From NCBI RefSeq assembly GCF_001645685.2, contig NZ_CP017080.1, positions 4,207,051-4,271,050 of the forward strand: a stretch of 64,000 nucleotides of DNA. The letters are read 5' to 3'. The position numbers were made by a program, and so were the translations under genes. Under the pieces are notes generated by a model. It did no database searches. It had not been told where the DNA came from and saw only the letters and a list, made by a program, of their open reading frames with translations. The first letter of the stretch is position 1, and the number at the start of each line of letters is the position of its first letter. The DNA comes from Peribacillus muralis. Its GTDB lineage: Bacteria; Bacillota; Bacilli; Bacillales; DSM-1321. Positions 34,040 through 44,406 of the stretch are shown piece after piece.

Positions 34040-34645
34040 CCTCGCATTCAGTGTGCTACTCGCCAATTCTGATTTCAGCCTGAAAATGGTGATTTTTCGC
34101 GCGAGTTTCTGCTATTTTTTCAGTTCCATTTTCGATTTCTCCTCGCATTTTGTGCGTTACTCGCCAGTTTGGGCACTTTACTCGCCAATTTGGCGCTTTT
34201 ACTCGCCAATTTGAGCACTTTACTCGCCAATTCTGATTTCAGCCTGAAAATGGTGATTTTTCGCGCGAGTTTCTGCTATTTTTCAGCTCAATTTTCGATT
34301 TCTCCTCGCATTTTGTGCGTTACTCGCCAATTTGAGCGGTTTTACTCGCCAGTTTGGCGCTTTTACTCGCCTATTCTGATTTCAGCTTGAAAATGGTGAT
34401 TTTTCGCGGGAGTTTCTGCTATTTTTTCAGCTCAATATTCGATTTCTCCTCGCATTTTGTGCGTTACTCGCCAATTTGGCGCTTTTACTCGCCAATTTGA
34501 GCACTTTACTCGCCTATTCTGATTTCAGCTTGAAAATGGTGATTTTTCGCGCGAGTTTCTGCTATTTTTTCAGTTCCATTTTCGATTTCTCCTCGCATTT
34601 AGCGCTTTTACTCGCCAGTTTCAGCACTTTACTCGCGAATTCCGA
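34040..34645 (+). repeat. Repeat array B1 with about 150-bp higher-order units
   Basis: Multiple TTACTCGCCAATTTGAGCAC-type 21-22-bp units. They are arranged in four larger copies of about 150-160 bp starting near 34067, 34226, 34376 and 34525, each containing the same TGATTTCAGC(C/T)TGAAAATGG and CGAGTTTCTGCTATTTTTC stretches. The spurious ORFs here read repeats of YSPI. No gene is credible in this gap. Confidence 0.92.
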
Positions 34646-34649
34646 AAAA

Positions 34650-34686
34650 GCAAAAGAAGCACCATACGATTATGGCGCTTCCTTTT
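34650..34686 (-). terminator. Terminator of the glutamate synthase operon
   Basis: On the minus strand AAGCGCCAT and ATGGTGCTT pair, followed by a T-rich stretch, just past the small-subunit stop. Confidence 0.7.
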
Positions 34687-34690
34687 ACTG

Positions 34691-36172
34691 TCAGGGCAGG
34701 ACGGATGCGCCCATCAAGTAGCGGTCGACTTCACGTGCTGCTTCACGGCCTTCATTGATTGCCCAAACGATGAGGCTTTGGCCCCTTCTTGCGTCTCCGG
34801 CAGCGAAGACTCCTTCGACATTCGTTTTGTAGTCGCCGTAGACGGCGTCGATTTTTTGATTGACCGTTTCTACGCCGAATTGGTTCAGTAGTGGCTGTTC
34901 CGTTCCTTCGAATCCGATTGCGATGAAAACGAATTGTGCCGGCCATACTTTTTCCGTTCCCGGGATTTCCTTGAAGATGTAGATGCCATTTTCGTCTTTG
35001 ATTTTTTCCATGGAGATTGTATGGAGTTCCTTAACGTTTCCATTTTCATCGGCTACGATTTTCGTTGTTTGGATTGAATATTGACGCGGATCTGCTCCAA
35101 ATTTCGCTTCTGCTTCTTCATAAGCATATTCAAGCGAAAAGACATTTGGATATGCCGGCCACATATTATCGGTGGTACGATTTGCCGGCAAGATCGGATG
35201 CTTCCCGAACTGGACGACACTTCTGCATTCCTGGCGAAGGGCCGTTGCAACACAGTCAGCTCCAGTATCCCCTCCGCCGATGACGATAACATCCTTCCCC
35301 TTTGTATCCAAAAATTGACCGTCTTCTAAATTGGAGTCGAGCAAGCTTTTGGTCGACGTCGTCAAATAATCCATTGCGAGGTGGATGCCGGCTGCCCCGC
35401 GGCCTTCGATTTCCAGATCTCGTTGTTTTTGGGCACCTGTGCAGAGGATGACTGCATCGTATTGCTCCTGCAGTTCCTCGGCCGAAATGTCTTTTCCGAT
35501 TTCTGTGTTCGTAACGAAATCGATGCCTTCCTGAGTCAATAATTTGATTCTGCGGGCTACGACATCCTTTTCCAGCTTCATGTTCGGGATGCCGTATGTC
35601 AAAAGGCCGCCTGCCCGGTCAGCACGTTCATAAACCGTGACGGAATGACCGGCTTGATTCAACTGATCGGCGCTTGCCAATCCTGCTGGGCCCGAACCGA
35701 TGATGGCAATTTTCTTGCCGGTCCTGCTTTCAGGGATGCGAGGCGTGATCCAGCCATTTTCAAATCCTTTATCGATGATCGTCCGTTCAATGTTTTTGAT
35801 TGAAACCGCAGGATCACTGATCGCCACCGTACAAGAACCTTCACAGGGGGCAGGGCATACGCGCCCGGTGAATTCAGGGAAATTATTCGTTTTCGTTAAA
35901 CGGTCCAGCGCTTCTTTCCATCTGCCGCGGTATACCAAATCATTCCATTCAGGGATCAGATTATTGATCGGGCAGCCTGTCGTGACCCGGTTCAATTCCA
36001 TGCCCATATGGCAAAATGGGGTAGCGCAGTCCATACACCGCGCTCCCTGTATGCTTAATTTTTCATCAGAGAAAGGAGTTGAATATTCTCTCCAATCGCT
36101 TAAACGAGTGAGAGGATTCCGGTCTTTTGGTTTTTCTCGCGGATAATCCATAAATCCTGTTGCTTTTCCCAT
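34691..36172 (-). CDS. gltB: Glutamate synthase small subunit
   Basis: A 493-residue flavoprotein that passes NADPH electrons through iron-sulfur clusters to the large subunit. N-terminal cysteines (CMDCATPFC, then CPINN and CPAPCEGSC) bind [4Fe-4S] clusters. The FAD motif is [15 protein letters not shown] and the NADPH motif [13 protein letters not shown]. Called GltB in B. subtilis and GltD in enterics. It follows the large subunit by 16 bases in one operon controlled by GltC. Confidence 0.94.
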   Translation of the reverse strand: MGKATGFMDYPREKPKDRNPLTRLSDWREYSTPFSDEKLSIQGARCMDCATPFCHMGMELNRVTTGCPINNLIPEWNDLVYRGRWKEALDRLTKTNNFPEFTGRVCPAPCEGSCTVAISDPAVSIKNIERTIIDKGFENGWITPRIPESRTGKKIAIIGSGPAGLASADQLNQAGHSVTVYERADRAGGLLTYGIPNMKLEKDVVARRIKLLTQEGIDFVTNTEIGKDISAEELQEQYDAVILCTGAQKQRDLEIEGRGAAGIHLAMDYLTTSTKSLLDSNLEDGQFLDTKGKDVIVIGGGDTGADCVATALRQECRSVVQFGKHPILPANRTTDNMWPAYPNVFSLEYAYEEAEAKFGADPRQYSIQTTKIVADENGNVKELHTISMEKIKDENGIYIFKEIPGTEKVWPAQFVFIAIGFEGTEQPLLNQFGVETVNQKIDAVYGDYKTNVEGVFAAGDARRGQSLIVWAINEGREAAREVDRYLMGASVLP

Positions 36173-36188
36173 CTTTCTCTCCCCTTTC

Positions 36189-39100
36189 TTACAGCATCAC
36201 TGCTTGTTTTGTGTTTTTTTTATCTTGAACGGCATTGGCTTGAAAGGCGCTCATCGCCGCTTCCTCATCCGTTAAGCCTGCTTGCTTCTGCTCTTCGATG
36301 CTTCTCATCATCCGTTTGTAATCCTTTGGTATGACCTTCACGAATTTCTTGGAAAAATCATCCCAGTTCTCCAGTACATAAGAAGCTTTGGCACTTTTCG
36401 TATAATGAAGGTGACTGTGAATCATCTTTTTAACCTCGCTTGCATCTTCGTCAAGCGTCTCGAACTCTATCATTTCAGGGTTGCACAATGCCTTGAATTC
36501 TTCCGCATCATCAGCGAGGACGTACGCGATGCCGCCTGACATGCCCGCCGCAAAGTTTTTGCCGACATTGCCGAGAATCACCACGCGACCGCCAGTCATA
36601 TACTCACAACCATGGTCCCCGATTCCTTCAACGACGACATTGACTCCACTGTTCCGTACCGCGAATCGTTCTCCGGCACGTCCATTAATGTATGCCTCGC
36701 CGCTTGTTGCACCGTATAAGGCGATATTCCCGGCAATGACATTGTCCCCGGCATCGATTCTATTGCCCGCTGGTGCCGAAACAACGATTTTACCGCCGGA
36801 TAAACCTTTCCCGACATAATCATTGGCATCACCCGTCAAATACAGAGACATCCCGTTTGGAATGAAGGCACCGAAGCTCTGGCCCGCAGATCCGGTAAAA
36901 CGTAGTGTGATCGTATCTTCAGGCAGGCCGATTTCTCCATAACGCTTGGATACTTCACTGCCGACAATCGTACCGACAACACGGTTCACGTTTGTAATCG
37001 GGAAGCAGACATCGACCGGAGCTTGATCATTCAATGCAGGCTGAATCATTGGTAAAATTTTTCGGATATCCAATGCTTCTTCAATTTTATGGTTTTGAGG
37101 GAGTTGATACGTACGGATTCCCTCCGGTTGGTAAAGCAGTGTCGTCAAGTCGAGGTGCTTCGCTTTCCAATGGTTTTGTGCCCGCTCGCTCACTTGCAAA
37201 ACATCCGTGCGGCCGACCATCTCCTCCAGCGTTCTAAATCCTAGCTCCGCCATCGTTTCCCGCACTTCCTCAGCGATGAAGCGCATGAAATTCACGACGT
37301 GATCAGGATCGCCAGTGAACTTGCTGCGAAGCTCAGGGTTTTGGGTAGCTACCCCTACCGGGCATGTATCCAGATGACAGGCACGCATCATGACACACCC
37401 AAGGACTACAAGCGGGGCCGTAGCAAATCCGAACTCCTCCGCGCCGAGGATTGCCGCCATGACTACATCGCGCCCCGTCATCAGCTTTCCGTCCGTTTCA
37501 AGGACCACCCTGCTGCGCAGTCCATTCAGCATCAAGGTTTGGTGCGCTTCAGCAAGGCCCAGCTCCCAAGGAAGCCCAGTATGCTTTATGCTTGTTTTAG
37601 GCGATGCGCCCGTACCGCCATCATAGCCACTGATGACGATGACATCTGCGGCACCTTTCGCAACACCGGCTGCAATCGTCCCCACACCTGCTTTTGACAC
37701 AAGCTTGACGCTGATCCTTGCATCACGATTCGCGTTTTTCAAATCGTGTATCAGCTGTGCCAAATCTTCAATCGAATAGATATCGTGATGCGGAGGCGGT
37801 GAAATCAAGCCTACACCAGGTGTGGAACCACGCACCTCTGCGACCCACGGATATACTTTGTTTCCGGGAAGCTGCCCGCCTTCTCCCGGCTTTGCTCCTT
37901 GTGCCATCTTGATTTGGAGCTCATCAGCATTGATGAGGTAATGACTTTTCACCCCAAAACGCCCTGAGGCAATTTGCTTGATCCCACTGCGGCGATTATC
38001 ACCGTTTTGATCCAAATGGTAACGGCTTGGATGTTCCCCGCCTTCACCGCTATTGCTTTTTCCGCCGAGACGGTTCATCGCAATCGCTAATGTTTCATGT
38101 GCTTCCTGGCTCAAAGAACCGAATGACATTGCGCCCGTTTTAAAACGGGTGACAATCGATTCGACGGATTCGACTTCATCGATGGAAATGCTTTGGCGAG
38201 TTTGATCGAACGAGAATAAATTACGTAAAAACCCGAGTCTTTCTTCATTCGCCAAGTTTGAATATTGTTTAAATAATTGATAATCGCCTTTGCGGCAGGC
38301 CCATTGCAAGGTATGGATCGTTTTGGGATTGAAGGCATGATGTTCGCCCGTTTTTCTCCATTGAAAATCGCTTCCGCTTTCAAGCGACTGGTCATAGGAC
38401 CCAGCAGCGGCTTTTCTATGGCGTATCAACGCTTCATTCGCGATCGTTTCCAAATCGATCCCGCTAAGCTGCGAGGCAGTACCGCTGAAATAACGTTCGA
38501 TGACATCCGCGCCGATTCCGACCGCTTCGAAGATTTGTGCGCCGCGATAGCTTTGGATCGTGGAAATCCCCATCTTCGACATCACTTTTACGATGCCCTC
38601 CGTCACCGAGCGTACATATTTCCTTACCGTTTCTTCGTAGCTGACGGCCAAACTTCCTTCCAATACAGCCTGTTTATACGTTTCATAGGCAAGATACGGG
38701 TGAATCGCATCCACTCCATACCCGATCAGTGATGCAAAATGATGGACCTCCCTTGCTTCCCCCGATTCAACGATGATGCTCACCTTCGTCCGATTCCCAT
38801 GGCGGATAAGCTCCTGATGAAGGGCACTCGCAGCCAAAAGGGAAGGAATGGCAGCATTTTTTTCGGTCAAACCGTGATCGGATAAGATCAATACGCTGAT
38901 GCCTTCGGAAATAGCCTGCTCCGCTTCACGGCAGATGCGGTCGAGCTCGCTCTCCAAATCTTCTGAAAATAAAGTCTGGATCACCCTGCTTCTGAATTCC
39001 GGAAACGTATTCTCTTTTATTTGCTGCACCTGACCTGGCGTCAATACAGGTGTATCCAATTGAATGCGGCGGCTGTTCGTTTTATCCGGTTTCAGCAAAT

Positions 39101-40730
39101 CCCCTTCCGCACCAAGGAATGTCATCGTGGACGTGACGATTTGTTCACGCAGCGAATCGATTGGCGGATTGGTCACCTGGGCGAAGGATTGCTTGAAATA
39201 GTTGAATAGTGATTGGGGGCGATCCGATAAGACAGCCAACGGAATATCATTCCCCATGCTTCCAAGTGGATCCTTCCCCTCGTTGATGACTGGCAATAAA
39301 TATTTTTGAACATCTTCATATGTGTATCCGAACGCTTTTTGCCTGAAGAGCAAGTCAACGATCGGTTCCCCTTGTGGCGGTTCTTCGTCGCTTAATTGAA
39401 CAAGCTGTTCGTCCAGCCATTGCTGATAAGGATTTTCCTGAGCCATTTCCGTCTTGATTTCTTCATCGGAGACGATGCGGCCTTCCTCTAAATCTATCAA
39501 CAGCATTCTTCCTGGGCTTAAACGATCTTTATATAGTACATTTTCAGGCTCTACATCGATAACGCCGACCTCAGAGGAAAAAATGATATAATCATCTTTT
39601 GTCACATAATACCGTGCCGGCCTAAGACCATTACGATCCAGGATGGCCCCGATTTGCTTGCCGTTCGTAAAGGAAATGGCGGTCGGTCCATCCCAAGGCT
39701 CCATTAGCATGCTATGATATTCGTAAAATGCCTTCTTTTCTTTCGTCATATGCGGATTCTCCGTCCACGGCTCAGGAATGAGCATCATGGCCGCATGAGC
39801 CGGTTTACGTCCGGCCAGCACGAAGAATTCAAGTGCATTATCAAGTATCGAGGAATCACTTCCGTCTATATCCAAAATTGGCAGCACCTTTTTCAGGTCC
39901 TCTCCGAATGCTTCCGACACAAACTGCTGTTCACGCGCCTTCATCCAATTCACATTACCTCTAAGCGTATTGATTTCGCCATTATGAATCAGATAACGGT
40001 TCGGATGCGCCCTCTCCCAACTCGGAAAGGTATTCGTACTGAAGCGGGAATGTACTAAAGCAAAAGCCGAAACAAAATCTTCCTGTTGAAGGTCAAGATA
40101 AAAGGCATCCACCTGCTCCGGAGTCAACAATCCTTTGTAAACGATCGTCGCACTTGAAAGACTGGCAAAATAAAAACGGTTTCCACGTTCACGGGCCCAT
40201 TTTTCCGCTTGCTTCCTTATAATGAACAATTTACGCTCAAACGCTAAATCATCGGATATCGTTTCACTGGCCCCGATGAAAACTTGGCGGATCGTCGGAC
40301 ATGTCTCCTTGCCGACCTCCCCGATTTTCCCTGCATCCACAGGAACCGTTCTCCAGCCTAATAGCGTTTGGCCCTCTTGCTCGATAAATGCATTCAAGCG
40401 AGCTTCGATTTCATTCCGTTCATCATCATCGTTTGAGAAAAAGAGCATACCTACACCATAGCGCCCTTTTGCTGGCAAATTCATTTCCGGGCATGCCAGC
40501 CTAAAATAGTTATCAGGGATTTGCACCATCAGTCCTGCGCCATCTCCCGTCAGGGGATCACTGCCTTGTCCGCCGCGATGATCCAATTGGCACAGCATCT
40601 TCAGTCCTTGTTTGACGATGTCATGTGTAGCAAGCCCTTTTAAATGAGCGTATAAACCGATCCCACATGCATCATGTTCAAATTCAGGATGGTAGAGCCC
40701 TTGTGCTTTTGGTATTTGATTGTATGTCAT
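36189..40730 (-). CDS. gltA: Glutamate synthase large subunit
   Basis: A 1513-residue enzyme that makes two glutamates from glutamine and 2-oxoglutarate. The short propeptide is followed by the N-terminal glutaminase whose nucleophile is Cys in HDACGIGLYAHL. The synthase TIM barrel binds FMN and a [3Fe-4S] cluster (GCVMMRACHLDTCPVGVATQ), with GYDGGTGASP. A C-terminal beta-helix domain has repeated glycines (GDANDYVGKGLSGG, GRVVILGNVGKNFAAGMSGG). Called GltA in B. subtilis, GltB in enterics. ATG at 40730 preferred, six bases after GGGGGCG; the ATG 5 codons upstream lacks a site. Divergent from gltC. Confidence 0.95.
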   Translation of the reverse strand: MTYNQIPKAQGLYHPEFEHDACGIGLYAHLKGLATHDIVKQGLKMLCQLDHRGGQGSDPLTGDGAGLMVQIPDNYFRLACPEMNLPAKGRYGVGMLFFSNDDDERNEIEARLNAFIEQEGQTLLGWRTVPVDAGKIGEVGKETCPTIRQVFIGASETISDDLAFERKLFIIRKQAEKWARERGNRFYFASLSSATIVYKGLLTPEQVDAFYLDLQQEDFVSAFALVHSRFSTNTFPSWERAHPNRYLIHNGEINTLRGNVNWMKAREQQFVSEAFGEDLKKVLPILDIDGSDSSILDNALEFFVLAGRKPAHAAMMLIPEPWTENPHMTKEKKAFYEYHSMLMEPWDGPTAISFTNGKQIGAILDRNGLRPARYYVTKDDYIIFSSEVGVIDVEPENVLYKDRLSPGRMLLIDLEEGRIVSDEEIKTEMAQENPYQQWLDEQLVQLSDEEPPQGEPIVDLLFRQKAFGYTYEDVQKYLLPVINEGKDPLGSMGNDIPLAVLSDRPQSLFNYFKQSFAQVTNPPIDSLREQIVTSTMTFLGAEGDLLKPDKTNSRRIQLDTPVLTPGQVQQIKENTFPEFRSRVIQTLFSEDLESELDRICREAEQAISEGISVLILSDHGLTEKNAAIPSLLAASALHQELIRHGNRTKVSIIVESGEAREVHHFASLIGYGVDAIHPYLAYETYKQAVLEGSLAVSYEETVRKYVRSVTEGIVKVMSKMGISTIQSYRGAQIFEAVGIGADVIERYFSGTASQLSGIDLETIANEALIRHRKAAAGSYDQSLESGSDFQWRKTGEHHAFNPKTIHTLQWACRKGDYQLFKQYSNLANEERLGFLRNLFSFDQTRQSISIDEVESVESIVTRFKTGAMSFGSLSQEAHETLAIAMNRLGGKSNSGEGGEHPSRYHLDQNGDNRRSGIKQIASGRFGVKSHYLINADELQIKMAQGAKPGEGGQLPGNKVYPWVAEVRGSTPGVGLISPPPHHDIYSIEDLAQLIHDLKNANRDARISVKLVSKAGVGTIAAGVAKGAADVIVISGYDGGTGASPKTSIKHTGLPWELGLAEAHQTLMLNGLRSRVVLETDGKLMTGRDVVMAAILGAEEFGFATAPLVVLGCVMMRACHLDTCPVGVATQNPELRSKFTGDPDHVVNFMRFIAEEVRETMAELGFRTLEEMVGRTDVLQVSERAQNHWKAKHLDLTTLLYQPEGIRTYQLPQNHKIEEALDIRKILPMIQPALNDQAPVDVCFPITNVNRVVGTIVGSEVSKRYGEIGLPEDTITLRFTGSAGQSFGAFIPNGMSLYLTGDANDYVGKGLSGGKIVVSAPAGNRIDAGDNVIAGNIALYGATSGEAYINGRAGERFAVRNSGVNVVVEGIGDHGCEYMTGGRVVILGNVGKNFAAGMSGGIAYVLADDAEEFKALCNPEMIEFETLDEDASEVKKMIHSHLHYTKSAKASYVLENWDDFSKKFVKVIPKDYKRMMRSIEEQKQAGLTDEEAAMSAFQANAVQDKKNTKQAVML

Positions 40731-40828
40731 AATAATCGCCCCCATCGTATTCTTACACCGTTATGTCACTTACATTTTATTCTAGGTTTTCAAATCGATA
40801 TAAACAATATATAATTCTTGTATAAACT

Positions 40829-40843
40829 ATCTCATTTTGAGAT
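40829..40843. promoter_or_regulatory. GltC box
   Basis: ATCTCATTTTGAGAT is a perfect dyad and matches ATCTNATTTTNAGAT, the GltC-binding element known from the B. subtilis gltA-gltC region. It is 22 bases before the gltC start, in position to repress gltC and activate gltAB. Confidence 0.92.
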
Positions 40844-40864
40844 GAATGGTCGGAGGATGAATAA

Positions 40865-41767
40865 ATGGAACTACGTCAATTACGTTATTTTGTTGAAGTG
40901 GCCGAAAGAGAACATGTCTCTGAGGCCGCAGAGCACCTGCATATCGCCCAATCAGCCATCAGCCGGCAAATCTCCAGACTGGAGGATGAGCTGGGCGTTC
41001 ATTTATTTGAAAAAATCGGCCGAAATATTCAGTTAACCCCAATTGGTAAAATATTTCTGATTCATGCAAAAACGGCAATAGCCGCGATTGAATACGCCAA
41101 AGATCAAATCGAAGAATTTTTGGACCCTGAACACGGAACCATTAAGATCGGGTTCCCATCCAGCCTCTCGACCCATTTGCTGCCTACCGTCATTTCGGCC
41201 TTTAAGGATGAGCAGCCCAATATCGCGTTCCATTTAAGGCAGGGCTCTTATTCCTCATTAAAGGAAGCAGTCAAAAACCGTGAAATCGGCTTAGCCTTTC
41301 TTGGCCCAATCCCGACGAACGATCCCGATATCGAAGGTCATATCTTATTCACCGAAAATATTTCCGCATTACTGCCAATCACACACCCACTCGCTGAACG
41401 GAAAACCCTGCGTCTGAGTGATTTAAGAAATGATCCATTCGTCTTATACCCAAAAGGATACATCCTTCATAGCATCGCGATCGAAGCATGCAAGGCCGCT
41501 GGTTTCACACCGAACATTGCCTCGGAAGGTGAAGACATGGATTCGATTAAAGGACTTGTTTCAGCCGGGATTGGGGTCAGCTTGCTGCCTGACAGCACCT
41601 TTTATGAAGTCATCCCACGACTGACCGTCAAGATTCCCATCGATACACCCGAGGTCAAACGGACTGTCGGCATCATCACGCCCAAAAACCGGGAATTGGC
41701 CCCTTCCGAAAAGGTTTTTTACCAATTTGCCAAGAAATTCTTCTCTGTTCTCGAGCAATATCAATGA
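40865..41767 (+). CDS. gltC: LysR-family regulator of glutamate synthase
   Basis: A 300-residue LysR-type activator. The N-terminal winged helix reads MELRQLRYFVEVAEREHVSEAAEHLHIAQSAIS, typical of GltC; the C-terminal effector domain begins HGTIKIGFPSSLSTHLLP. In B. subtilis GltC activates gltAB with 2-oxoglutarate and is blocked by glutamate and by the glutamate dehydrogenase RocG. Divergent from gltA with a GltC box between them. Confidence 0.94.
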   Translation: MELRQLRYFVEVAEREHVSEAAEHLHIAQSAISRQISRLEDELGVHLFEKIGRNIQLTPIGKIFLIHAKTAIAAIEYAKDQIEEFLDPEHGTIKIGFPSSLSTHLLPTVISAFKDEQPNIAFHLRQGSYSSLKEAVKNREIGLAFLGPIPTNDPDIEGHILFTENISALLPITHPLAERKTLRLSDLRNDPFVLYPKGYILHSIAIEACKAAGFTPNIASEGEDMDSIKGLVSAGIGVSLLPDSTFYEVIPRLTVKIPIDTPEVKRTVGIITPKNRELAPSEKVFYQFAKKFFSVLEQYQ

Positions 41768-41889
41768 TCACGTCCATTAGCAATATTGCCCCCCTAAGCC
41801 GGGATGGCGCTAAATCGGGATGAGCTACGTTTATACGGGATAACTCGCCAATTTTTCCCCACGTAATTGGCGCCGTTTTTCTCGATTTC

Positions 41890-42002
41890 CTTGCGTTACT
41901 CGCCAATTCAGCACTTTTACTCGCCAATTCGGCACTTTTACTCGCCAATTCAGCACTTTTACTCGCCAATTTCGTGCTTTTACTCGCGAGTTTCAAGCTT
42001 TG
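41890..42002 (+). repeat. Repeat array B2
   Basis: Five units of 21 bp of the form TTACTCGCCAATTCAGCACTT, with a degenerate run-in from about 41840. Same family as B1 and B3. It follows gltC in the gene's own orientation. Confidence 0.9.
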
Positions 42003-42147
42003 CATCATATTTGAGGCGCATTCTCCTGCAGTGGAATGGAGCGTCCATCAGAAAAACCATAGGTCGCTGCCTTCTAATCCTATTGATAATGTTATAATAT
42101 ATAAGAATTGGATTTAATTAGGATGATAGTCTTCGGAGGTGAACAAC

Positions 42148-42747
42148 ATTAAGAAAATCCTTTTATCGCTCGCCTTATGCCTAGTCTCCTTAACTCTCGT
42201 TGCATGCAAGGAGGACCAGCCAAAAGCGGACAATGCTCTTTCCGTCCCTAAGCTGACAGCAAGGGAGCAGGCCATACTCGCCAATACGAGTGAAAACGCC
42301 ATGCTTATCGATTTCAATGTGGATGATACATACAAGGAATTGTCTGTCTGGGTCGAAAAATATGAAGCTGGTAACCTTGTCGAAGCTGAAAAAGGCCGTA
42401 TGAAGGCAGAGATCAAAAAGAATGGGACAATCATTTTTACGACATCAAAAACGGATGACGATCAGAAGCTTTCTATGTTCAATGTCACCATTCAAAATGA
42501 CGGCGGCACGACTACAGCCACTTACCCTGAAAAAATGGACAAGAAGGATCCCAGCGTATCGGGCAGTCCAGATAAAATCGATTTAAAAAAGACTAACAAG
42601 CCCGTATTGTGGAGCATTTGTTATTCGAGCAGTCAAGAAGGCATACGTTCTCTTTCCGCTGATTTTTATCATGATATGGATAGTCATATCGACGAATTAA
42701 AGTCATATGATGTCGTCTACCTGCTGAGAAGTGAGTTTACAAAATAA
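42148..42747 (+). CDS. Lipoprotein of unknown function, apparent ATT start
   Basis: About 199 residues. The N-terminus after the start reads [22 protein letters not shown], an excellent lipoprotein signal with LVAC lipobox. GGAGGTG is six bases before ATT at 42148, exactly where ATG would be expected. The only standard start, GTG at 42139, overlaps the ribosome site and has none of its own. So either the gene starts at ATT, as infC does, or it is poorly expressed. The mature part has no family I know; it includes an [14 protein letters not shown] segment. Terminator follows at 42806. Confidence 0.7.
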   Translation: MKKILLSLALCLVSLTLVACKEDQPKADNALSVPKLTAREQAILANTSENAMLIDFNVDDTYKELSVWVEKYEAGNLVEAEKGRMKAEIKKNGTIIFTTSKTDDDQKLSMFNVTIQNDGGTTTATYPEKMDKKDPSVSGSPDKIDLKKTNKPVLWSICYSSSQEGIRSLSADFYHDMDSHIDELKSYDVVYLLRSEFTK

Positions 42748-42803
42748 GCTATCAATGATAGTCCAGACCATAAACTGAAAACTACAGCATATTGGAGGAT
42801 ATC

Positions 42804-42840
42804 CTAAAAAGCAGCCATCGCACGAATGGCTGCTTTTCCT
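42804..42840. terminator. Hairpin terminator between convergent genes
   Basis: AAAAAGCAGCCAT pairs with AATGGCTGCTTTT; usable in both directions. Confidence 0.85.
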
Positions 42841-42865
42841 CAATAATGGCACCAACTGGAAGGGT

Positions 42866-43360
42866 TTAAAAATCCTTCACTTCTAAATTGATACCCTCCA
42901 CTTGATCTTCATAGATAAAGAATGAAAGTAAAATATCCTGATCACGATCAACGTATTCAATTAATTTGTCCGTTTGATCACTCGAACGTTCTCTATAATT
43001 TTTTCCATAAATACGGATTAAATCTGTTACAGATGTACCTATTGATACATTTCGAGAAGTTTTGGAGCTAGAATCAAAAGCTTCGATTCTATGTATCGTT
43101 CTATTTTTTGTCTTATCAACAGTGATGCGTTTATTGATATTTTCATCAATATTGTAGATTTCATAGCCTGGGTGGCTAACATCCTTAGAGATTGAAAAAG
43201 AATGACCCTTTCGATACTTCTCCAAACTGTCCAATAAATATATATGATTAATATTTTCATTGGATAAATCTGTCGTTTTCGTTTGATATTCATAAATTGT
43301 ACATCCTATAAAAATCATGATCGCTACCACTAATATGATTATCGTAAATTTTAATTTCAA
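42866..43360 (-). CDS. Putative membrane-anchored or lipoprotein, unknown
   Basis: A 164-residue protein with an N-terminal hydrophobic helix ending MIFIGCTIYEYQ. FIGC could be a weak lipobox; otherwise the helix is a membrane anchor. The outer part ends LSFFIYEDQVEGINLEV, a pattern seen in proteins that track small conformational stability domains (VTDLIRIYG). No family recognised. Convergent with the lipoprotein at 42148. Confidence 0.6.
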   Translation of the reverse strand: MKLKFTIIILVVAIMIFIGCTIYEYQTKTTDLSNENINHIYLLDSLEKYRKGHSFSISKDVSHPGYEIYNIDENINKRITVDKTKNRTIHRIEAFDSSSKTSRNVSIGTSVTDLIRIYGKNYRERSSDQTDKLIEYVDRDQDILLSFFIYEDQVEGINLEVKDF

Positions 43361-43674
43361 GTCTTAAAACCCCTCAGCATTATCATTTTTTACCTTTAAT
43401 CAATCTACCCATTATACGTGCTCATCCGTACAATTTCGACGGGTCTTTATTTTTAAAATTAATCTGGCATGATGAAGATGTATAGTTGATGCTTTAAGAT
43501 GGAAGCGGGCCAATTGGCGGAGTAAGTGTTCGTTTTAATGAAGTAGCGGCCATCACTTTTGCAGGTACATTAAATAGATGAAGAAATCATTTTATTTTGC
43601 TTCTGAAAAAATAAAGGAGATACTACTATTGTTGTAGTATCCCCTTTTAAAGTTCAAATTCAGCCCAGCCCTCA
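43361..43674. other. Gene-free gap with a stray family B unit
   Basis: Contains one degenerate family B unit near 43510-43530 (minus-strand CTCCGCCAATTGGCC) and a terminator hairpin at about 43608-43648 (GATACTACTATTG with its complement) that serves the acetyltransferase gene. Nothing else. Confidence 0.55.
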
Positions 43675-44211
43675 TTACTTATTTATTTCACGCCATTCGT
43701 TTTCTAAAATACCCATTTCAATCAAGTTCCAGTATTCATCACCATTTTTACGAGCATCCCTTAAAAATCCTTCTCTAACAAATCCAGCGTTTTCATAACA
43801 ACGAATTGCAGAAGCATTAAAATCAAATACACCTAAGGTTACCTTGTGTAGTTTCAGTTCTTCAAAAGCAATTGTCAGAACAGCTTTCATCATTTCAGAA
43901 CCAATCCCTTTGCCTCTTACTTCCGATGAGCCGACTAACACCTTCCCTACTCTCGCTGATTTATGCACACGGTCTACTCTCCCTAAAGAAATGTGTCCAA
44001 TCACTTTTTGCGATTCCTGGTCTATTACTTTGTAAATATATGTATCAGAATCTTCTTTGTTCGCTTCTTCAAGGTATTTTTCAAGTTGTTCTGACGTTAA
44101 CGGGTATTGGAATGCAGGACCGCCCCATTGCAATGTAAATTCAGCTGAAGGTATCCAGTTTATTAATTGTTCTATATTAGAACGCTCAAAATATTGTAGT
44201 TCAATCATCAT
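43675..44211 (-). CDS. GNAT family N-acetyltransferase (RimJ/RimL type)
   Basis: A 178-residue acetyl-CoA-dependent acetyltransferase. The acetyl-CoA loop is RVGKVLVGSSEVRGKGIGSEMMK (V-x-x-x-x-R-G-x-G-x-G), with later VTLGVFDFNASAIRCYENAGF as in RimL-like members. Substrate unknown. AGGAGG precedes two adjacent ATGs. Confidence 0.85.
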   Translation of the reverse strand: MMIELQYFERSNIEQLINWIPSAEFTLQWGGPAFQYPLTSEQLEKYLEEANKEDSDTYIYKVIDQESQKVIGHISLGRVDRVHKSARVGKVLVGSSEVRGKGIGSEMMKAVLTIAFEELKLHKVTLGVFDFNASAIRCYENAGFVREGFLRDARKNGDEYWNLIEMGILENEWREINK

Positions 44212-44362
44212 TCTTCCTCCTTTATTTTTATATTTCGCCCTTTAGTTGAATGAAAATCCTTACCTTTATTGTACATGTATTGGAAATAGTCAGCACTCTA
44301 TTTAAAATCGTATCGACCTTCACACTTAAAGAGCTTATGAATCGTGAACAACTGAAACGCAT

Positions 44363-44394
44363 TAAGGGACCCAATTAGGGTCCCTTATATTATG
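44363..44394 (-). terminator. Terminator of the beta-helix operon
   Basis: AAGGGACCC, AATTA loop, GGGTCCCTT, beyond the 44407 stop. Confidence 0.75.
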
Positions 44395-44406
44395 ATTGGC
44401 TTTCGA

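Noticed and set aside
34032..34721. ORFs reading repeats of YSPI in array B1
   Set aside because: Low-complexity product of repeat family B, present in several frames.
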